Assembly (NCBI GenBank): GCA_910589085.1
Contig: CAJUSG010000010.1
Location: 1 to 53,735 of the forward strand
Source of the DNA: an uncultured Oscillospiraceae bacterium
GTDB lineage: Bacteria; Bacillota; Clostridia; Oscillospirales; Oscillospiraceae
DNA: 53,735 nt
Direction of reading: 5' to 3'
How positions within the stretch are numbered: position 1 is the stretch's first letter; every line of letters starts with the position of its first letter. Position numbers and translations under genes: made by a program. The notes under the pieces were generated by a model that saw nothing but the letters and a program-made list of their open reading frames with translations, made no database searches and had not been told where the DNA came from. Of the stretch, positions 29,533 through 37,391 are shown piece by piece.

Positions 29533-29623
29533 AAGACAATAAGGAAGACGGCATTTTCTCAAGCTATAAACTTGTCTGAAGATTGACCGTCTACCGGCTG
29601 ACACCCGGTTGACCGCCCTCTTG
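29533..29623 (-). ncRNA. candidate antisense RNA to the peptide gene
   Basis: Transcription from the minus-strand promoter at 29658-29630 would start near 29623 and run toward the peptide ORF. The stretch has a hairpin CCGGGTGTCAGCCGG and a larger one closed by AGACGG/CCGTCT (29546-29592). The 3' end is not certain; it may extend into the ORF. Confidence 0.45.
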
Positions 29624-29637
29624 CCCTATATTATAAC
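29609..29637 (+). promoter_or_regulatory. tatD: tatD promoter, overlapping the antisense promoter
   Basis: TTGACC (29609-29614), a 17-base spacer and TATAAC (29632-29637). Its -10 shares the bases TTATA with the -10 of the minus-strand promoter. Confidence 0.7.
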
Positions 29638-29658
29638 AACTCTCCGGCGGCCTGTCAA
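29630..29658 (-). promoter_or_regulatory. consensus antisense promoter
   Basis: On the minus strand, TTGACA (29658-29653), a 17-base spacer and TATAAT (29635-29630): a perfect vegetative promoter facing away from tatD and toward the 29-residue peptide gene. Confidence 0.8.
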
Positions 29659-29680
29659 GCCGGATTAGGAGGAAACGCCT

Positions 29681-30460
29681 ATGCGCTTGTTCGACACCCA
29701 CGCCCATTATGATTCAGGAGCCTTCAACGCCGACCGGCTGGAGGTCCTCGCCTCCATGCCCGGCCAGGGGGTGGAGCTGATCCTCAACCCCGGCTGCGAC
29801 CTGGACAGCTCCAAAACCGCGGTGGAGCTGGCGGAGCGCTTCCCCTTTGTCTACGCCGCCGTGGGGGTCCACCCCTCCGACTGCGAGGGGTTTTCTCAGG
29901 ACACGGTGGACGGGCTGCGGGCTCTGGCGGCCCACCCCAAGGTGCGGGCCGTGGGGGAGATCGGCCTGGACTACTACTGGAAGGACAACCCGCCCCATGA
30001 CTTTCAAAAAGAGGTGTTCCACACCCAGCTGGAGCTGGCGGAGGAGCTGGGCCTGCCTGTGATTGTCCACGACCGGGAGGCCCATCGGGACTGCCTGGAG
30101 GCGGTGAAGGCCCACCCCAATGTCACCGGGGTGTATCACTGCTACTCCGGCAGCCTGGAGGACGCCAAGGTCCTGGTGAGGCTGGGGTGGATGCTGTCCT
30201 TCACCGGGGTGGTCACCTACAAAAACGCCCGGAAGTCCCTGGAGGTCATCGACTGGCTGCCTATGGACCGGGTCATGATCGAGACCGACTCCCCCTACCT
30301 CACCCCCGAGCCATTCCGGGGGAAGCGAAACGACTCGGGCAGGGTGTACCGGGTGGCGGAGACCATCGCCCAGGTGAAGGGAATCTCCCCCGAAGAGGCG
30401 GCGGAGATCACCCTGGAGAACGGAAAACGGTTTTTTGGGATCAAGGAGGAAGTGCTATGA
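29681..30460 (+). CDS. tatD: TatD family metal-dependent deoxyribonuclease
   Basis: 259 residues. FDTHAHYDSGAF has the metal-binding HxH; AVGVHPSD, AVGEIGLDYYW with the metal-binding Glu, PVIVHDREAH (His), GVYHCYSGS (His) and MIETDSPYLTPEPFRGKRND (Asp) follow in family order. TatD enzymes are cytoplasmic DNases/hydrolases linked to DNA repair. Start ATG 29681 has AGGAGGAAA upstream. Its last four bases overlap the start of the radical-SAM gene (ATGA), a well-known pairing in Clostridia. Confidence 0.95.
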   Translation: MRLFDTHAHYDSGAFNADRLEVLASMPGQGVELILNPGCDLDSSKTAVELAERFPFVYAAVGVHPSDCEGFSQDTVDGLRALAAHPKVRAVGEIGLDYYWKDNPPHDFQKEVFHTQLELAEELGLPVIVHDREAHRDCLEAVKAHPNVTGVYHCYSGSLEDAKVLVRLGWMLSFTGVVTYKNARKSLEVIDWLPMDRVMIETDSPYLTPEPFRGKRNDSGRVYRVAETIAQVKGISPEEAAEITLENGKRFFGIKEEVL

Positions 30461-31077
30461 CCATTACCTATGAATATGAGGGCGCGCTGTATGTCAACCT
30501 GACTAACAGGTGCAACTGCGCCTGTGAGTTCTGCCTGCGCCAGGGCAAGGCGGAGGGGTCTATCTACACCGAGGACTCCCTGTGGCTGGAGCGGGAGCCC
30601 ACCAGGGAGGAGGCGCTGGACAGCTTCCTGAGCCGGGAGGTGCCCGCCTACCGGGAGATCGTGTTCTGCGGCTACGGCGAGCCCACCTACCGGCTGGACG
30701 ACCTGCTGTGGCTGGTGGATCGGCTGAAGGAGAAATTTGGGGACGACCTGCCCCCAGTGCGGATCAACACCAACGGCCACGCCAACCTGATTAACGGCCG
30801 GGATGTGTGCCCGGAGCTGGAGGGGCGGATTGACACCCTGTCCATCTCTCTGAATACCGACAACGCCGCCGCCTATGTGGCCCTGTGCCACCCTGTCCAG
30901 GGGGAGGCGGCCTGGCAGGCCATGTTGGATTTCGCCCGGGAGGCCGCCGGGTATGTCCCCAATGTGGTGATGACCATTGTGGACAAGGACAAGACCCCCC
31001 AGGAGATCGAAGGCTGCAAAAAAATCGCGGAGAGGCTGGGCGTGAGGCTGCGGATCCGGAGCTTTATCGATTCCTGA
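30457..31077 (+). CDS. TatD-associated radical SAM protein
   Basis: 206 residues from ATG 30457, overlapping tatD by four bases. LYVNLTNRCNCACEFCLRQG carries the CxxxCxxC iron-sulfur motif of radical SAM enzymes; VFCGYGEPTYRLDDLL and VRINTNGHANLINGRD are the following SAM-binding strands. This matches the family of radical SAM proteins encoded next to tatD. The substrate is unknown; the tight coupling suggests a shared process, perhaps nucleic-acid or tRNA modification (inference). A long perfect stem at 31113 ends the unit. Confidence 0.9.
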   Translation: MTITYEYEGALYVNLTNRCNCACEFCLRQGKAEGSIYTEDSLWLEREPTREEALDSFLSREVPAYREIVFCGYGEPTYRLDDLLWLVDRLKEKFGDDLPPVRINTNGHANLINGRDVCPELEGRIDTLSISLNTDNAAAYVALCHPVQGEAAWQAMLDFAREAAGYVPNVVMTIVDKDKTPQEIEGCKKIAERLGVRLRIRSFIDS

Positions 31078-31110
31078 CAGGGAAAGTGCCCGCCGATGAT
31101 CTTGAGACAG

Positions 31111-31146
31111 AAAACCGCCCGCCCGGGAGCACCCGGGCGGGCGGTT
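31111..31146. terminator. terminator between radical SAM gene and SUKH gene
   Basis: AACCGCCCGCCCGGG (31113-31127) pairs with CCCGGGCGGGCGGTT (31132-31146), with A residues on the left side; serves both convergent genes. Confidence 0.75.
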
Positions 31147-31198
31147 GCTGTATTCCAGCAGGAAATATCCCCTTGTCGAGAGCTTTTTACAGAAGCTG

Positions 31199-31678
31199 TT
31201 ACAGAAGGGTCTGTCCCTTCACAATTTGCTCCATAAACACATCGAAGGAGGGGGCCGCCGTCTCACATTCCTCGAACTCCGGTTCCCGTCCGTATACCAC
31301 GGAGCCGTCTTTCATGGAGATTGCGTAGTAAGCGTAGCCGTCTGACAGCGACATGAAAATGGGCAGATGCTCCGTCCAGAAGTCCCTGATTTCCGCTGTC
31401 CAGAGGGCGTCGTCTCCAGCGGCCTCCAGGCTGAGCCGCTCCCACTCGTTCCACTGCCAGGGCTGGTCCGCCTGCACATCATAGTCTCCGGCGCAGAGGA
31501 ACCAGGCCCTCTCGTCCCCGCGGGCCAGCTCTTGAACCGCGCCAAGCAGCGCCAGCCACGACGGGGGACAGCTCCGATACCGACCTGCCACGGCCTCCGG
31601 AAGCCGGACTTCAGCAGATGTGTTCCTTATAACGCTCCAACCCTGCCCCTCCAGACAGGTGAGAAATTCCTCCAGCAT
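31199..31678 (-). CDS. SMI1/KNR4 (SUKH) family protein
   Basis: 159 residues from ATG 31678 (GGGAGGG eight bases upstream). After a short N-terminal helix, RLPEAVAGRYRSCPPSWLALL corresponds to the SUKH start, WFLCAGDYDVQA and DFWTEHLPIFMSLSDGYAYY to the central strands with the typical GYAYYAI, and GSVVYGREPEFEE to the end. SUKH proteins often neutralise polymorphic toxins, but others have general roles. No toxin gene is beside it, so it could be an orphan immunity protein. It sits alone, divergent from asnA. Confidence 0.75.
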   Translation of the reverse strand: MLEEFLTCLEGQGWSVIRNTSAEVRLPEAVAGRYRSCPPSWLALLGAVQELARGDERAWFLCAGDYDVQADQPWQWNEWERLSLEAAGDDALWTAEIRDFWTEHLPIFMSLSDGYAYYAISMKDGSVVYGREPEFEECETAAPSFDVFMEQIVKGQTLL

Positions 31679-31728
31679 ACCGCATACCCTCCCGCTGATT
31701 TTCTGCCCCTATCATACCACACTTTTTA

Positions 31729-31757
31729 TTGCAATTCCAGCCTGCGGCGAGTATAAT
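31729..31757 (+). promoter_or_regulatory. asnA: asnA promoter
   Basis: TTGCAA (31729-31734), a 17-base spacer and TATAAT (31752-31757). Confidence 0.8.
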
Positions 31758-31788
31758 GGGAAAATCCAAGGAGAAAAGGAGCTTTTGT

Positions 31789-32802
31789 ATGAAAGAGATC
31801 AAATTACCTCAGGGGTATAAACCCCTGTTGTCCATTTATGAGACCCAGCGCGCCATCGACCTGGGCAACCGCCTCTTTGCCGACAAGCTGGCCGGAGCCC
31901 TGCGGCTGCACCGGGTGTCCGCGCCGCTGTTTGTGGCGGTGTCCTCCGGCCTGAACGACGACCTGAACGGCGTGGAGCGGGCGGTGGCCTTCGACATCAA
32001 CGGCGTGGAGGGGGACGCCGCCGTGGTTCACTCCCTGGCCAAGTGGAAGCGGTTCGCCCTGAAGCGCTACCAGTTCCACGTGGGCGAGGGCCTGTACACC
32101 AACATGAACGCCATCCGCCGGGACGAGGAGCTGGACTCCCTCCACTCCGCCTATGTGGACCAGTGGGATTGGGAGAAGATCATCGACCGGTCGGAGCGAA
32201 ATGTGGACTTCTTAAAGCAGACGGTGCGGTCCATCGTCAACGCCCTGTGTGAGACCCAGTCCTTCCTGCGCACCGTGTTCCCGCAGCTGAATGTTCTGCC
32301 CCTGGTGTCTGACGACATTACCTTCGTTACCGCCCAGGAGCTGGAGGACCTGTTCCCCGGCAAGACCCCCAAGGAGCGGGAGGACGCCTTTGTGAAGGAC
32401 CACCCCACCACCTTCCTCATGGGCATCGGCGGGGCGCTGAGGTCCGGCAGGCCCCACGACGGCCGGGCCCCCGACTACGACGACTGGGAGCTGAACGGCG
32501 ACCTGCTGGTGTGGGACAGCGTGGGCCAGCGGTCCTTTGAGATCTCCTCCATGGGCATCCGGGTGGACGAGGAGAGTATGGAGCGCCAGCTGAAGCTGGC
32601 CGGCTGCGAGGACCGCCGGGCGCTGCCCTTCCACAGGATGCTCCTCAACGGGGAGCTGCCCCTGACCATGGGGGGGGGCATCGGCCAGAGCCGGGTGTCT
32701 ATGCTCCTGCTGGGCAAGGCCCACATCGGCGAGGTCCAGTCCTCCCTGTGGGATGAGGACAACATCCGGGCCGCCGAGGCGGCGGGGATTACGCTGCTGT
32801 GA
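31789..32802 (+). CDS. asnA: aspartate-ammonia ligase (asparagine synthetase A)
   Basis: 337 residues from ATG 31789 (AAAAGGAG upstream). The protein is class II tRNA-synthetase-like: IYETQRAIDLGNRLFADKLA, RVSAPLFVAVSSGLNDDLNG, SLAKWKRFALKRYQFHVGEG, then AYVDQWDWEKII and the ATP-binding GGGIGQSRVSMLLLGKAHIG. It makes asparagine from aspartate and ammonia using ATP (AMP-forming). It has its own promoter and is followed by repeat copy 3, with no standard terminator. Confidence 0.96.
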   Translation: MKEIKLPQGYKPLLSIYETQRAIDLGNRLFADKLAGALRLHRVSAPLFVAVSSGLNDDLNGVERAVAFDINGVEGDAAVVHSLAKWKRFALKRYQFHVGEGLYTNMNAIRRDEELDSLHSAYVDQWDWEKIIDRSERNVDFLKQTVRSIVNALCETQSFLRTVFPQLNVLPLVSDDITFVTAQELEDLFPGKTPKEREDAFVKDHPTTFLMGIGGALRSGRPHDGRAPDYDDWELNGDLLVWDSVGQRSFEISSMGIRVDEESMERQLKLAGCEDRRALPFHRMLLNGELPLTMGGGIGQSRVSMLLLGKAHIGEVQSSLWDEDNIRAAEAAGITLL

Positions 32803-32821
32803 AAATGCGGCTGTGTCCGTG

Positions 32822-32900
32822 TGTAGGGCAAGGGCTCTGCCCTTGCCTTCCGAACAGAGCCGGACATCTATCCTGGCAAGGGCAGAGCCCTTGCCCTACA
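32822..32900. repeat. dispersed inverted-repeat element, copy 3
   Basis: A 79-bp element with ends TGTAGGG/CCCTACA. Both arms carry GGCAAGGGC and GCCCTTGCC, so this is the most symmetrical copy. It sits between asnA and the methionine synthase genes. Confidence 0.85.
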
Positions 32901-32931
32901 TGACGTGACAGATGCAAATCAGGAGGCCCCC

Positions 32932-33609
32932 ATGCCCATCACCATCACCCAACTGAATACCGACGAGGTCCTGCGCTACATGGGCTGTCCCCCGGAGAAG
33001 GCGGACAGGGCCCTGCGGGACCAGGTGGAGGCCTGCGCCCGGGAGCTGCTGGGGGTGGTCCGTCCCCGGTGGAGCTGGCGGGAGACCAGCCTCACCTTGG
33101 AGGCGGGGGGCGTCCGGCTGGAGGGGGGGCTGCTCCTGCCCGGGGAGGACCTGAAGGCCCACCTGGCCGGCTGCGGCCGGGCAGTCCTCTTCTGCGCCAC
33201 CCTGGGGGCGGAGGCGGACGGCCTCATCCGCCGGGCCGAGCGGCTGGATATGGCCAGGGCCCTCACCCTGGACTGCTGCGCCTCGGCGGCGGTGGAGGAG
33301 GTCTGCGACCAGATCGAGGCGGAGCTCCAGGGGAAATTCCCCGGCTGCTCCTTCCCCTTCCGGTACAGCCCGGGCTACGGCGACCTGACGCTGGAGGTCC
33401 AAGGGCCCCTGTTGGACCTGTTGGACGCCCCCCGCCGGGCGGGGCTGTGTGTCACCTCCAGCAATCTGCTTACCCCACGGAAGTCGGTCACCGCTATTTT
33501 GGGGGTGTCCGACGGGGAAATTGAGAAAACAAAGCGCAGCTGCTTGGGCTGTCCCGCCCAGGGGAGCTGCCAATACCGAAAGGCGGGCGGACACTGTGGA
33601 ATTTCGTAA
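32932..33609 (+). CDS. methionine synthase reactivation domain protein (MetH C-terminal domain as separate gene)
   Basis: 225 residues from ATG 32932 (AGGAGG five bases upstream). FCATLGAEADGLIRRAERLD and SFPFRYSPGYGDLTLEVQGP recall the AdoMet-binding activation domain of B12-dependent methionine synthase, with the RYSPGYGD motif of the family. The C-terminal CLGCPAQGSCQYRKAGGHC has four cysteines that may bind a metal or cluster. It overlaps the start of metH by 14 bases, which fits a split enzyme: this protein should support reductive methylation of inactive cobalamin on MetH. The presence of the Cys cluster is a feature of stand-alone versions. Confidence 0.85.
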   Translation: MPITITQLNTDEVLRYMGCPPEKADRALRDQVEACARELLGVVRPRWSWRETSLTLEAGGVRLEGGLLLPGEDLKAHLAGCGRAVLFCATLGAEADGLIRRAERLDMARALTLDCCASAAVEEVCDQIEAELQGKFPGCSFPFRYSPGYGDLTLEVQGPLLDLLDAPRRAGLCVTSSNLLTPRKSVTAILGVSDGEIEKTKRSCLGCPAQGSCQYRKAGGHCGIS

Positions 33610-35989
33610 ACTGTTAGAGTCTCCCGGCCCCGTGATTCTGGACGGCGGCATGGGCACCATGCTCCAGGCCAAGGGGCTGAAGCTGGGGGAGCACCCCGAG
33701 CTGGCCGCCCTGGACCACCCCGACTGGCTCCTTGATATCCACCGGGCCTACGCGGAGGCGGGAAGCCAGATTCTCTGCGCCAACACCTTCGGGGCCAACC
33801 GGGAGAAGCTGAGGCGAACCGGAAGGACGGTGGAGGAGGTGATTCCCCCCTCCATCGCCATCGCCAGAGAGGCGGCGGCGGGCCGGGCCCTGGTGGCCCT
33901 GGACCTGGGGCCCGTCGGTCAGCTGCTGGAGCCCACCGGAACTCTGGACTTCGAGACGGCGGTGGATATCTTCGCCCAGCAGGTGCGTTGCGCCGTCTCC
34001 GCCGGGGCGGACCTGGTGATGATCGAGACCATGACCGATTTGCAGGAGTGCCGGGCCGCCCTGCTGGCGGTGAAGGAGAACTCCTCCCTGCCCGTGCTGG
34101 TGTCCATGACCTATGAGGAGCGGGGACGGACCTTTTTGGGCCACGCCCCCGCCTGCGCCGCCCTCACCCTGGAGGGCATGGGGGCGGACGCCATCGGCAT
34201 CAACTGCTCCCTGGGCCCCCGGGAGATACCCGCCCTGGTGGAGGAGCTCACAAGGTGGACCACCCTGCCCGTCTCGGTGAAGCCCAACGCCGGCCTGCCC
34301 GACCCGGGCGGGGCGGGGTACGACATCACGGCGGACCAGTTCGCCGCCGCCATGGCGGAGCTGACCGGGCTGGGGGTGAAGTGTTACGGCGGCTGCTGCG
34401 GCACCACCCCGGAGTACATCGCCAAGCTGTGTAAGGCGCTGGAGGGGCGGACCATCCGGGAGGTTCCCCGGACTGTCCCCGCCGCCGTGTGCAGTCCGGT
34501 GTGCGCCGTGCCCATCGACCGGGTGCGGGTCATCGGCGAGCGGATCAACCCCACCGGCAAGAAGCGGATGAAGGAGGCCCTCCTCCGGGACGACGTGGAC
34601 TTTATGCTCTCCCAGGCCCTGGAGCAGGTCCAGGCCGGGGCGGACATTCTGGATGTAAACGTGGGCCTGCCCGAGATCGACGAGGCCGGCATGATGGTCA
34701 AGGTGGTCAAGGCCCTCCAGGGGGTGACCGACGCCCCCCTCCAGCTGGACTCCACCCGCCCCGAGGTGCTGGAAAAGGCCCTGCGGGTCTGCTGCGGCAA
34801 GGCCATTGTCAACTCGGTGAACGGGGACGAGGAGACGCTGGACGCCATCCTGCCCCTGGTGAAGAAGTACGGCGCGGCGGTGGTGGGCCTCACCTTGGAC
34901 AAGGAGGGAATCCCCAGGACCGCTCAGGCCCGCGTGGACATTGCCCGGCGCATCCTGGACCGGGCGCTGGCCCTGGGCATCCGCCGGGAGGACGTGTATA
35001 TCGACTGTCTTACCCTCACCGTGTCGGCGGAGCAGAAGGGGGCGTCCCAGACGCTGGAGGCTTTGGAGCGGGTCAAAAAGGAGCTGGGCCTGAAGACGGT
35101 GCTGGGGGTGTCGAATATCTCCTTCGGCCTGCCCGCCCGCCCCCTGGTGAACCAGAATTTTCTCACCATGGCCATGACCAAGGGGCTGGACCTGCCCATC
35201 ATCAACCCCAATCTGGAGGCCATGATGGCGGCGGTGCGGTGCTATCACCTGCTGATGAACATCGACACCGACGCCCGGGAGTATATTGCCGCCTATGCCA
35301 ACGCCGATGTGTCCACCTCCATTACCTCGGGGGGAAATGCGCCCCAATCCGCCGCCCCCGCCGGGGAGCGGACCCTGGAGCAGATTGTGGCTGCCGGACT
35401 GAAGGGGGAGGCGGGACCCGCCACCCGCAGGCTGCTGGAGACGACGGACGCCATGACGGTGGTGGACGAGATTCTCATTCCCGCCCTGGACAGGGTGGGG
35501 GCGGACTTTGAGGCGGGCCGGGTTTTCCTGCCCCAGCTGATTCAGGCCGCCGGGGCCGCGCAGGCCGCCTTTGAGGTCATCCGGGGGAGGCTGTCCGCCC
35601 AGCCCGGCGGGGAGGACACCCGGAAGGGCACCATTGTGCTGGCGACCGTCAAGGGGGATATCCACGACATCGGCAAGAACATCGTCAAGGTGCTGCTGGA
35701 AAATTACGGCTACCCCGTGGTGGACCTGGGCAAGGATGTGGAGCCCGCCGCCGTGGTGGAGGCCGCGAAGAAGCACTCTGCCCCGCTGGTGGGGCTGTCC
35801 GCCCTGATGACCACTACGCTGGGCAGCATGGAGGACACCATCAGGCTGTTGCGGGCGGAGCAGGTCTCCTGTCAGGTGGTGGTGGGGGGAGCGGTGCTTA
35901 CCCCGGACTATGCGAAAAAAATCGGCGCCGACTTCTACGCCAGGGACGCCAAGGAGAGTGTGGACGTGGCCCGGCAGGTGATCGGCTGA
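33596..35989 (+). CDS. metH: cobalamin-dependent methionine synthase (three-domain form)
   Basis: 798 residues if started at GTG 33596, which lies in the overlap with the upstream gene and has a weak purine-rich site. Domain 1 (about 1-290) is the homocysteine-binding barrel with GGCCGTTPEYI (zinc cysteines) and DGGMGTMLQ; domain 2 (about 305-570) is the methyltetrahydrofolate barrel (RVIGERINPTGKKRMKEA, DVNVGLPEIDE); domain 3 (about 590-798) has the four-helix cap and the B12-binding KGDIHDIGKNIV with the cobalt-ligand His. The reactivation domain is absent and supplied by the upstream gene. It regenerates methionine for MetK. Confidence 0.93.
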   Translation: MEFRKLLESPGPVILDGGMGTMLQAKGLKLGEHPELAALDHPDWLLDIHRAYAEAGSQILCANTFGANREKLRRTGRTVEEVIPPSIAIAREAAAGRALVALDLGPVGQLLEPTGTLDFETAVDIFAQQVRCAVSAGADLVMIETMTDLQECRAALLAVKENSSLPVLVSMTYEERGRTFLGHAPACAALTLEGMGADAIGINCSLGPREIPALVEELTRWTTLPVSVKPNAGLPDPGGAGYDITADQFAAAMAELTGLGVKCYGGCCGTTPEYIAKLCKALEGRTIREVPRTVPAAVCSPVCAVPIDRVRVIGERINPTGKKRMKEALLRDDVDFMLSQALEQVQAGADILDVNVGLPEIDEAGMMVKVVKALQGVTDAPLQLDSTRPEVLEKALRVCCGKAIVNSVNGDEETLDAILPLVKKYGAAVVGLTLDKEGIPRTAQARVDIARRILDRALALGIRREDVYIDCLTLTVSAEQKGASQTLEALERVKKELGLKTVLGVSNISFGLPARPLVNQNFLTMAMTKGLDLPIINPNLEAMMAAVRCYHLLMNIDTDAREYIAAYANADVSTSITSGGNAPQSAAPAGERTLEQIVAAGLKGEAGPATRRLLETTDAMTVVDEILIPALDRVGADFEAGRVFLPQLIQAAGAAQAAFEVIRGRLSAQPGGEDTRKGTIVLATVKGDIHDIGKNIVKVLLENYGYPVVDLGKDVEPAAVVEAAKKHSAPLVGLSALMTTTLGSMEDTIRLLRAEQVSCQVVVGGAVLTPDYAKKIGADFYARDAKESVDVARQVIG

Positions 35990-35993
35990 TAAA

Positions 35994-36026
35994 AAGATAT
36001 CCGTCTGCCCGGCAGACGGATATCTT
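35994..36026. terminator. hairpin after metH
   Basis: AAGATATCCGTCTG (35994-36007) pairs with CAGACGGATATCTT (36013-36026). The T run is on the minus-strand side, so it is best as a terminator for leftward transcription but may block both directions. Confidence 0.75.
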
Positions 36027-36050
36027 GGACTTATGGGATGAAATCAACAG

Positions 36051-36081
36051 AAAAGGCGGGCGGCCCGGGAGGCCGCCCGCC
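36051..36081 (-). terminator. terminator of small minus-strand gene
   Basis: GGCGGGCGGCC (36055-36065) and GGCCGCCCGCC (36071-36081) form a perfect stem followed on the minus strand by TTTT. Confidence 0.85.
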
Positions 36082-36089
36082 GCTTTCCT

Positions 36090-36275
36090 TTACAGGGCAG
36101 CGCTGGGCAGGTTGTCTATGATGGCCTTCAGCTGGGCGGCCGAGTTGGTCTGGCCCACCTGGAGAAGGATGGCGCTGCGCTGCTCCGGAGTGCAGCGGTC
36201 GTAAAAGGCCGAGGCCTGGGGGTTCTTTCGAAGCATCTCCCCAAAGTTTACCGCTGAGCGTAAATTGACGTCCAT
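36090..36275 (-). CDS. hypothetical small protein
   Basis: 61 residues from ATG 36275, with GAGGTGA at the right distance. It starts MDVNLRSAVNFGEMLRKNPQ and continues with a helical pattern (ASAFYDRCTPEQRSAILLQV, GQTNSAAQLKAIIDNLPSA). No family is recognised. Strong translation signal and its own terminator argue that it is real. It may be a small sporulation or regulatory protein, but nothing in the sequence proves this. Confidence 0.65.
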   Translation of the reverse strand: MDVNLRSAVNFGEMLRKNPQASAFYDRCTPEQRSAILLQVGQTNSAAQLKAIIDNLPSAAL

Positions 36276-36384
36276 AAAATCACCTCGGTGCTAGTGTGCC
36301 CTGCGGGAGATAAAATGATACAGAGCGCTCAGGCGTTTTCTTCCGGAAAATCATAGTTGTCGATGTAAGCAAAACCCTCGCGCC

Positions 36385-36960
36385 TCAATAGGTATGGTCG
36401 CACACCTCTAAGATCTTGGCCTGGATGACCTTCAGGTCCTCGAAGGTCTCGGGGCGGCGGCGGGGGTCCCGGAGAATGGCGGCGGGATGGAACAGGGCGG
36501 TCATCCATACGCCGTTCTTCTCAAACCATTGGCCGTGCTCCCGGGTGATCTTGAAGTCCGGCTTGATAAGGCGGCAGGCGGAGATTCGGCCCAGGCAGAT
36601 GATGATTTTGGGGCGGATCAGCGCCACCTGGCTGCGCAGATAGTCGATGCAGGCGTCCTGCTCGGTGTTCAGAGGGTCCCGGTTCTGGGGCGGACGGCAC
36701 TTGACCATGTTGGCGATGTAGACATTCTTCTCACGGCTCAGGTCCACCATCTCCAGCATGTCGTCCAGCAGCTTGCCGCCCCGGCCCACAAAGGGCTTGC
36801 CCTGCAGGTCCTCGTTTTCGCCGGGGCCCTCGCCTACGCACATGACCTCCGCGTCCCGGGGGCCGGTCCCGAATACCACGTTGTGCCGGGTGTCCGCCAG
36901 GGCGCACTTCTGGCAGGACAGACAGGTCTGTTCCAGTTCCTCCCAATTTGTGATGAGCAT
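36385..36960 (-). CDS. uracil-DNA glycosylase, family 4 (iron-sulfur)
   Basis: 191 residues. Two N-terminal cysteines (CLSCQKC) and two later ones (MVKCRPPQNRDP, DACIDY) fit the 4Fe-4S ligands of family 4/5 UDGs. Motif A reads GEGPGENEDLQGKPFVGRGG, with the active-site Glu/Asp region, and FHPAAILRDPRRR is the His-containing motif B. It removes uracil from DNA to start base excision repair. Start ATG 36960 with AGGAGGA upstream. It is divergent from mraZ across a 430-bp AT-rich region. Confidence 0.9.
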   Translation of the reverse strand: MLITNWEELEQTCLSCQKCALADTRHNVVFGTGPRDAEVMCVGEGPGENEDLQGKPFVGRGGKLLDDMLEMVDLSREKNVYIANMVKCRPPQNRDPLNTEQDACIDYLRSQVALIRPKIIICLGRISACRLIKPDFKITREHGQWFEKNGVWMTALFHPAAILRDPRRRPETFEDLKVIQAKILEVCDHTY

Positions 36961-37150
36961 ACTATGTCCTCCTTGGTTTCAAAATTCGACTGCCTTGTGC
37001 CTCTCAGTATACCACAATACAGGTCCGCCGCAAAGGGATTTTTTGATCTGAGAAAAGTTAAAAAAAATATTCCAAACTTTTTTTTACACTTTATTTTGTG
37101 AGGAGCTTCGACACAGGGGAAAAGGTGCCCCAAGATGTGGGATAATATGC

Positions 37151-37300
37151 AAAATGCATGTCGTACATCTTGTGGGAAAGAACGGATATTCATATCTCCG
37201 GCCCGGGGTAGAACATGTGTTTTGAAGGTGGAAAATGCAAGTTTTTCGAGGAAAATGCAGTGTTTAGGACAAAAACAGAAGAAAAAAACTCTTGCATTTT
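37151..37300. repeat. four copies of octamer AAAATGCA upstream of mraZ
   Basis: AAAATGCA occurs at 37151-37158, 37232-37239 and 37252-37259, and in reverse (TGCATTTT) at 37293-37300, where it covers the -35 box of the mraZ promoter. Two copies are exactly 20 bp apart and extend to GGAAAATGCA. The whole stretch 36961-37391 is AT-rich and holds no convincing gene. Confidence 0.6.
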
Positions 37301-37320
37301 ATGTCAACAAGCCTTATACT
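37292..37320 (+). promoter_or_regulatory. mraZ: main promoter of dcw cluster
   Basis: TTGCAT (37292-37297), a 17-base spacer and TATACT (37315-37320). Confidence 0.8.
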
Positions 37321-37330
37321 AAAAAACGAA

Positions 37331-37378
37331 GTGGGGGAAAGTGGGGTAAAATCCCTGTAAATGAAGGCGAAGTGGGGG
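37331..37378 (+). promoter_or_regulatory. mraZ: MraZ-binding repeats
   Basis: GTGGGG occurs at 37331 and 37341 (exactly 10 bp apart) and again near 37372, just downstream of the promoter. MraZ proteins bind such repeated GTGGG boxes ahead of their own gene and repress or modulate the cluster. Confidence 0.75.
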
Positions 37379-37391
37379 AGAGGTGAGAGGG

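Noticed and set aside
37135..37386. 83-codon frame in the AT-rich region before mraZ
   Set aside because: No ribosome-binding site, covers the promoter, the octamers and the MraZ boxes, and has no protein-like pattern.
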